64,000 nt of DNA. It comes from Eucalyptus grandis. Lineage: Eukaryota > Streptophyta > Magnoliopsida > Myrtales > Myrtaceae. This document shows positions 59,318-64,000 of this stretch, in pieces. Each line of letters opens with the position of its first letter. Positions within the stretch are counted from its first letter, which is position 1. The DNA lies in the NCBI RefSeq assembly GCF_016545825.1, contig NC_052618.1, forward strand, positions 2,606,461-2,670,460. Reading direction: 5' to 3'. The position numbers and the translations under genes are program-made. The notes beneath the pieces are model-generated. The model made no database searches. It was not told the origin of the DNA and saw only the letters and a list, made by a program, of their open reading frames with translations.

Positions 59318-60770
59318 GGCCTTGGACCTTCACAACAAGTTGAATAAGCCAGGCATTGTTGAGTGAAAGTTAACTACGTGAAAAGGAAAAACTCGATTTG
59401 GCAACAAATCACCTACGTCGTAACACGACCACAATGCTTGGTCAGACACGAATGAGACCTTTAGCTATAGCACTTGGTCAAACATGAATGAGGCCTTTGG
59501 CTGAACACTGTCAGTGGGGATGGATTTATTTAGGTGTCCAAATGCGAAGTCCACCTAGTGCACTAGAGTTGCCCCTAGCTAGAAGGCTCTGGTATCAAGT
59601 TAAATGTAAAAATGCGGAAGAGAGGAAATGAGGAATTTGTGCACAATTTGATATATTGATAAATAGTTCCTAGGCCTATTTAAAGGTTTTAAGCCGCTCT
59701 CACAGTCTACAAACAAAGCACTTGTTTCACTCTAAACTATGATTCTTCACTCTGGTCACACACAAATAGAGACTATGATGGCATCTTTGGCGACCAATGG
59801 CAGGGACAAGTCAATGGTAGAAGAGCAATCCTAGCCATTCTAATCCGCCAAACTGCATCTGCCAAAATGATTATCTCGATTTTCTCTCAGGCAAAAATTC
59901 AGACCACCTGACTCATGTCAAAAAGAAGTTGGCGAGCATTTGTAATAGCAGTCTCCATGTTGCCAACTAACTCTAAATTCTTTTTTTTATTCTTGGGGGG
60001 GGTTTATGCTAATATTCAGTACACAAATCTTTTATTTCGTGACTATGATTTCAATGAAAATGTTTTATGACCTATTTACATGAATATTTTGCATGCCCCT
60101 ACTATTAGCAATACTGGTAGAATGGTAGGGGTACTCAAATAAAGTTGTTTATTAAATCTTACAAAATCTCACATGCCAATAGGTGATCAAGTTCTTGGAA
60201 AAATATCACTTGGGTTTATTTGTATAGTATTTTCCTTTCAATTTGATAAAGCATTTTACGACTCATGTATATAGTATTTTCCTTTCGATTTGGTAAAGCA
60301 TTTTACGATTCGTGTATATGTACCGCATTTAGTAAAGTTGTTTATCAAATCTTGCAAAATCTCAACTTAAGATGCTGCTATTATCACAACCTAACCCTTC
60401 GAGCACAGAGTTAGATTTAAGGGTATTCTCAACTCCAAACTGACGGCTTTTCATTGACTTGGGTTCTTCCAAGCTTGTACCTCACGCGACATCAAGCATT
60501 CAAGATTTTAATCGATTCAAATTTTGACCAAGAAGTCGCCACTAGTTCTTTTGGCGTCGACTAAAATCCTAGTAACAAGAGAATATCTTACTATCTACAC
60601 AATCAAAGATTCTAAACTCAGGGACTTGATGCTAATGCCGTTTTTGTACCTTACACTATTCACATGCTAACTAGCACCATGCCAACCTATCCAAAAGAAA
60701 TCTAATGTTCATCTTAACCATTCTAAAACAAGATAGTAACTACCCAAATATTGAAATACGCAATTAATTA
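59318..60770. other. Unassigned intergenic DNA
   Basis: A direct duplication of TTTTCCTTTC(A/G)ATTTG(A/G)TAAAGCATTTTACGA(C/T)TC-type sequence lies at about 60231-60312. Otherwise nothing recognised. Confidence 0.4.
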
Positions 60771-60900
60771 TAATCGTGAAAGAAAACATACAAGTATCCA
60801 AATATTGTCCCTAAGAATAAAAAGACAATCAAAACAAAGAATCCTCTTGTAAAGCCTTAAAAACTTGTCCAATTTTAGGTTTTAATCCCTAAGGCTACAT
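60771..60900. repeat. Third copy of the palindrome-1 outer end
   Basis: ATACAAGTATCC..., AAGCCTT and TTGTCCAATTTTAGGTTTTA parallel 27755-27870, the outer end of the right arm, in the same orientation. The T-rich flank at 61020-61210 also resembles 27900-28100. Confidence 0.6.
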
Positions 60901-61560
60901 TTAGTTGTCCGGATTTTTAATCAAGATAGGACTGGATAGGATATGATATGAAATCCTAGAATTTTTCTATATTCTATCCACTATTTGGTGAATCGCAGTA
61001 TTAAGGTTGTATGAATTTACATCATATGATGAAAATCTCTCACGACACTATCCTCTAATTTATTTTTGTTTTATTTTTGTTTTATTTTTCCTATCTAATT
61101 GAATTTTTTTAATTTTTTTGAATTATTTGAAAAAAATTTAAATAATTTTTCTAATTTTTTCTGGATTTTTTTAATGATTTCCTAAATTCTGTAAAATTTG
61201 TTAGTGATTTTCGAATTTCGTTAATTTTAATGTAAAAGAAATTCGGACCGGTCCAAGAGACCCAACCCAACCAAACCGACCCGGACTCTATCGGTTTGGG
61301 TTGGACTAAAATCGGGCCGGTCCTAAGGTCCACTCAGAATAAATGAGATAGGCCTACTAATTATTTTGAGAACAAAAATCACCCAACCTCCAGCCCATTT
61401 TCATTTCTTGTCGGCCCAACGCTTTTTTATTCTAAGCCCACTTCTCATTGAAATTCCACTAACCCACACACTCCTAGCCCATGAACAGTACCCGGCCCAA
61501 CCTTTTTTATTTGATTTTTTTATTCTTTTCTTTTTCTCTTTTGTCTTATTCCCTTCATCT
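60901..61560. other. Unassigned DNA with hAT-like GGACCGG words
   Basis: 61240-61330 has GGACCGGTCC, AACCGACCCGG and GGGCCGGTCC, the same vocabulary as the subterminal parts of the 21.1 kb hAT element. No termini defined. Confidence 0.4.
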
Positions 61561-62161
61561 TCAACCTCACCCCACTACGCATCTCACCGAAGATGAACGC
61601 CTGCAACTCGCTTCTTCTTCTTCCCGAACCAGAAACCAACACCACCCGCCGCCGCCATCTCTCCGGCCGTCGACCGCCATCTTCCGCCGTCACAGGAACA
61701 ACACCACTCCGACGACCACCCATCGGACGCTGCCCTTTTTTTCCTTTTTTTTTTTTTTTTTACCACAACTTAACGAACTAAAACCGGAGGACATGAAGAA
61801 AAAAAGAAACGTGCGGAAATAGACTCATACATTTCACGAGTGATCAGCAAACGTGATATCCACTCTCCGACATAGCTCTCGCACAGCATTGGAACATAAG
61901 ACTCAAAGAAAAATGAACCCAGAAACGGAATGAACTACACGCTAACTTGGTCCGGGCATTTCAACGAACTTATGGGCAGGCGTAATTATACAGGAACTTC
62001 AGAAGCAAGCTCAATACACTATTCGATACGAACATAACATATCAAGCTTTAGATCAATATTACTTGACACAAAACGATACTAGCTTCGAACAGCCTTCTC
62101 ATGCATTGATCATCAAGCCATATATCCCAAGATCGGCAAAGAAAAGCAAATAAGAGATTAC
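61561..62161. other. GC-rich leader-like patch then AT-rich intron-like DNA
   Basis: 61580-61735 is CpG-rich with CCGCCGCCAT, like a plant first exon, and is coding-like on both strands without a family. A poly-T follows at 61741-61762. 61820-62160 is ordinary AT-rich sequence that could be an intron of the minus-strand block at 62162-62662. Confidence 0.35.
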
Positions 62162-62662
62162 CTGGCTTCGAAGACGAAATGTGATCGGGCTATCCCCGTG
62201 AGTGGGTTGGGCTCGTCTTCTGGCGCATCCTGTCTGGTTTCCGCAACGCTTTTTGACGCTGGGCAGAGCGGAACGATGAAAAGGCAACGAACGGCGGCGA
62301 GATCCGGGGTGGCGGCCACCTCCAATGACCGACGGAGATGATCCTCCTTCCAGCCGAATCCTCTTTTTACGAGGCACCCTCTCGTCGATGGCTTTTCTTC
62401 CTCCGATCCCCCTCCAAAAAAAGTGACACCCCCCTCTACCTTCTCTGCCTCCAAGAGCGTCCAGTACCCCCACTCTTTTCAGCAGAGTTCTTTTCTCCAA
62501 TGGCCGAACGCTCGACCTCTTGCCTCCAGAATCAGCGCCCTGCTCCTCCGTTCTTTTTCCTTCTGGTTCGAGCTCGGGCGCTCCCCTCTTGCGAACCAAA
62601 AACCAGCCGAAGCTCCCCTCGGTTTCTCTCACTTTCTGGCTCTCTGCAACTTGCCTCTTCAA
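62162..62662 (-). CDS. Putative first exon, unidentified protein
   Basis: A GC-rich minus-strand block ending in a good donor, GCCAG/GTAATCTC, at 62162/62161. Two frames are open across it. One, from 62662, is basic and low in family signal. The other, from 62454, ends DEPNPLTGIARSHFVFEA. Upstream (62700-62960) is CT-rich on the plus strand. It may be a 5' UTR or first exon of a real or captured gene. No domain is recognised and downstream exons are not found in the window. Confidence 0.22.
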
Positions 62663-63297
62663 TGGCCGCCCTCTCCAAAAACCGACGGGCGTCTCTCCTC
62701 GCTTTTGTTATGCGAACTGGTCTTTGCCAAAACCGCCGAGCCTTTCTCCGCTCTCTCTCTCTAAAAATGGTCACTCAGGCCCCACCACCCCCCACCCCCC
62801 TGGGCCAAAAGCATACTCCAAGAGCGGTTTATCCATGATCCAACGATCTAACCAGCGGATTCTCTCTGCGTCGTGGTTTTCTGCTCTCACCATAACCGAA
62901 CAGTTCCCCTTTTTTCGCCCACGTCCCTCACGTCTTCCTCCTCCTCCTCTCTTGTGGGCTTAAGGAAATAAAAGTAAAAATGGGGCGAAAGAGAGCAAGG
63001 GAAATGGGGAGATGGGTCAAGGGGTGAGACGAAAGTTTTAGACAAGTGGGCCGGACATGCCGGTCCGCTCGAATTCTTTTTTTTTTTTTTTTTTTTAATT
63101 ATCATTTTCATTCCTCCTTTTTTATTCATTTTTTTCTTTTCTTTAATTTTTACAAATTTTTTTACTTTCTTTTTTTATATGTTTTCTTTTTTCTTTTTAA
63201 ATAAATGGATACTTAAAACGTCGATAAAAATTTCAAGTGTTAACATATGTCAAAGTCATGGAAAAAAAGAAAAGGAAAGTGGGACCTTCACGGAAAA
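62663..63297. other. CT-rich then AT-rich non-coding DNA
   Basis: Pyrimidine-rich promoter-like DNA to about 62960, then a poly-T at 63078-63098 and T-rich sequence. Nothing else recognised. Confidence 0.4.
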
Positions 63298-63358
63298 GAA
63301 GAAGAAGAAGAAGCGAAATAAAATGCCTTGACCAAATAATAATAATAATAATAATAAT
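63298..63358. repeat. (GAA)n and (AAT)n microsatellites
   Basis: GAA array at about 63298-63312 and AAT array at 63335-63358, 22 bp apart. Confidence 0.93.
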
Positions 63359-64000
63359 CACTTTTATGGAGTTGCACAAGTTATTGGTCCCACAAGGGAC
63401 AGTACAAAACACATAAAAATGGAGTATCTAAACCGAAAGATGAATAAAAAAAAAGCATGACCCTTATTATATTGCTGAGTTGACAAATTTATTATACCAA
63501 ATATTTTCTTAAACGTTAAAACTGCCCACTTTCACCAAAGACCCACGTTCTTTTGCACCCAAATCAAACCCCATTAGTTTATGACAAGCTAAACGGAGTG
63601 AAAAGGAATCATTGTTAATTTCATCTAAATTTCAATATCTATGTGATTGTAGGAATTTCATGTTGTATATTACAGTATTGACGAAAGAATCTAATTCTAG
63701 ATTCAATTTTTTCCATTGTATGTGAAATCCCGCGAGACGGCAGAGTTGTCACAACCTAAATACCATTGATCGCCCTCACCAATCTCATGATAGAATTAGA
63801 GCCAAATGGAACTCAATAAAAACATCTCATGATTGAAGAATTGAAGCTTTTGGAATCTGCAATTCCCTTGTTTTGCTTCCCAATGTTTAGAGGAGATGGT
63901 TAAGGGTTGCTAAAAGGCTTTGGAACTGATCGAATCTTGATTCCTATCTTCCGCTTCGTTGCGAATTCTAAATTCTCGCCATTTGTCTTGTCTTCTCCCT
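63359..64000. other. Unassigned DNA to window end
   Basis: AT-rich, with no recognisable coding frame or repeat boundary. Confidence 0.4.

Noticed and set aside
1..64000. CRISPR arrays, bacterial operons, phage or attachment sites
   Set aside because: No regular short repeats with unique spacers and no prokaryotic gene layout; the window is plant nuclear DNA.

Overview
This is an AT-rich, repeat-dominated plant nuclear window, most likely from a woody eudicot. A Myrtaceae/Eucalyptus-like source is only a guess, from the long GA/CT microsatellites and general base composition. The reasons for calling it plant are: degenerate Ty1/copia and Ty3/gypsy elements with plant-type initiator-Met primer sites, tRNA-derived SINEs, hAT and Mutator-like non-autonomous elements, and fragments of plant genes with plant-style GT-AG introns. 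I found no intact protein-coding gene. Everything recognisably coding is truncated, frameshifted or interrupted by stops.

Layout. 0-10.5 kb holds two inverted copies of one SINE with intact target-site duplications (TSDs), GA microsatellites, a non-autonomous element with a GC-rich core, and two adjacent tandem duplications of about 0.3 and 0.4 kb. 10.6-16.9 kb is a collection of gene fragments: the 5' ends of a GT47 xyloglucan galactosyltransferase-like gene and of an LRR receptor kinase, joined tail to tail, followed by intron-containing pieces of a VPS24/CHMP3-like ESCRT-III gene and an AIRP2-like RING E3 gene. This looks like multi-gene capture by a DNA transposon. 17.2-27.9 kb is one large imperfect palindrome (arms about 6.2 and 4.4 kb, spacer about 115 bp) carrying two broken DUF7745-like reading frames that face its centre. 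An 872-bp hAT element with an 8-bp TSD sits in the left arm only, and the right arm preserves the empty site.

28-41 kb holds a frameshifted BED-finger hAT transposase fragment, an orphan exon-like segment, and two Mutator-like non-autonomous elements with long terminal inverted repeats (TIRs) and 9-bp TSDs. The second of these is interrupted by an element containing a GC-rich satellite with a period of about 105 bp. 41.8-47.3 kb holds a truncated copia element (one LTR, primer site, broken gag) between two copies of a 175-bp flanking sequence, a GATC-rich minisatellite, and inverted gypsy protease/RT fragments. 47.4-54.0 kb is a second large inverted repeat (arms about 2.2 kb, spacer about 2.2 kb) with a broken multi-membrane-segment ORF in each arm. 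54.0-58.1 kb is a gypsy LTR, primer site and broken gag. 58.1-64 kb is mostly unassigned DNA with a small inverted repeat, a third copy of the first palindrome's outer end, and a GC-rich leader/first-exon-like stretch at 61.5-63.0 kb.

The parts do not form a pathway. The window is best read as a layered record: gene capture and inverted duplication came first, with SINE, hAT, Mutator-like and tiny retroposed insertions later. Several insertions can be ordered because an empty site survives in the partner arm.
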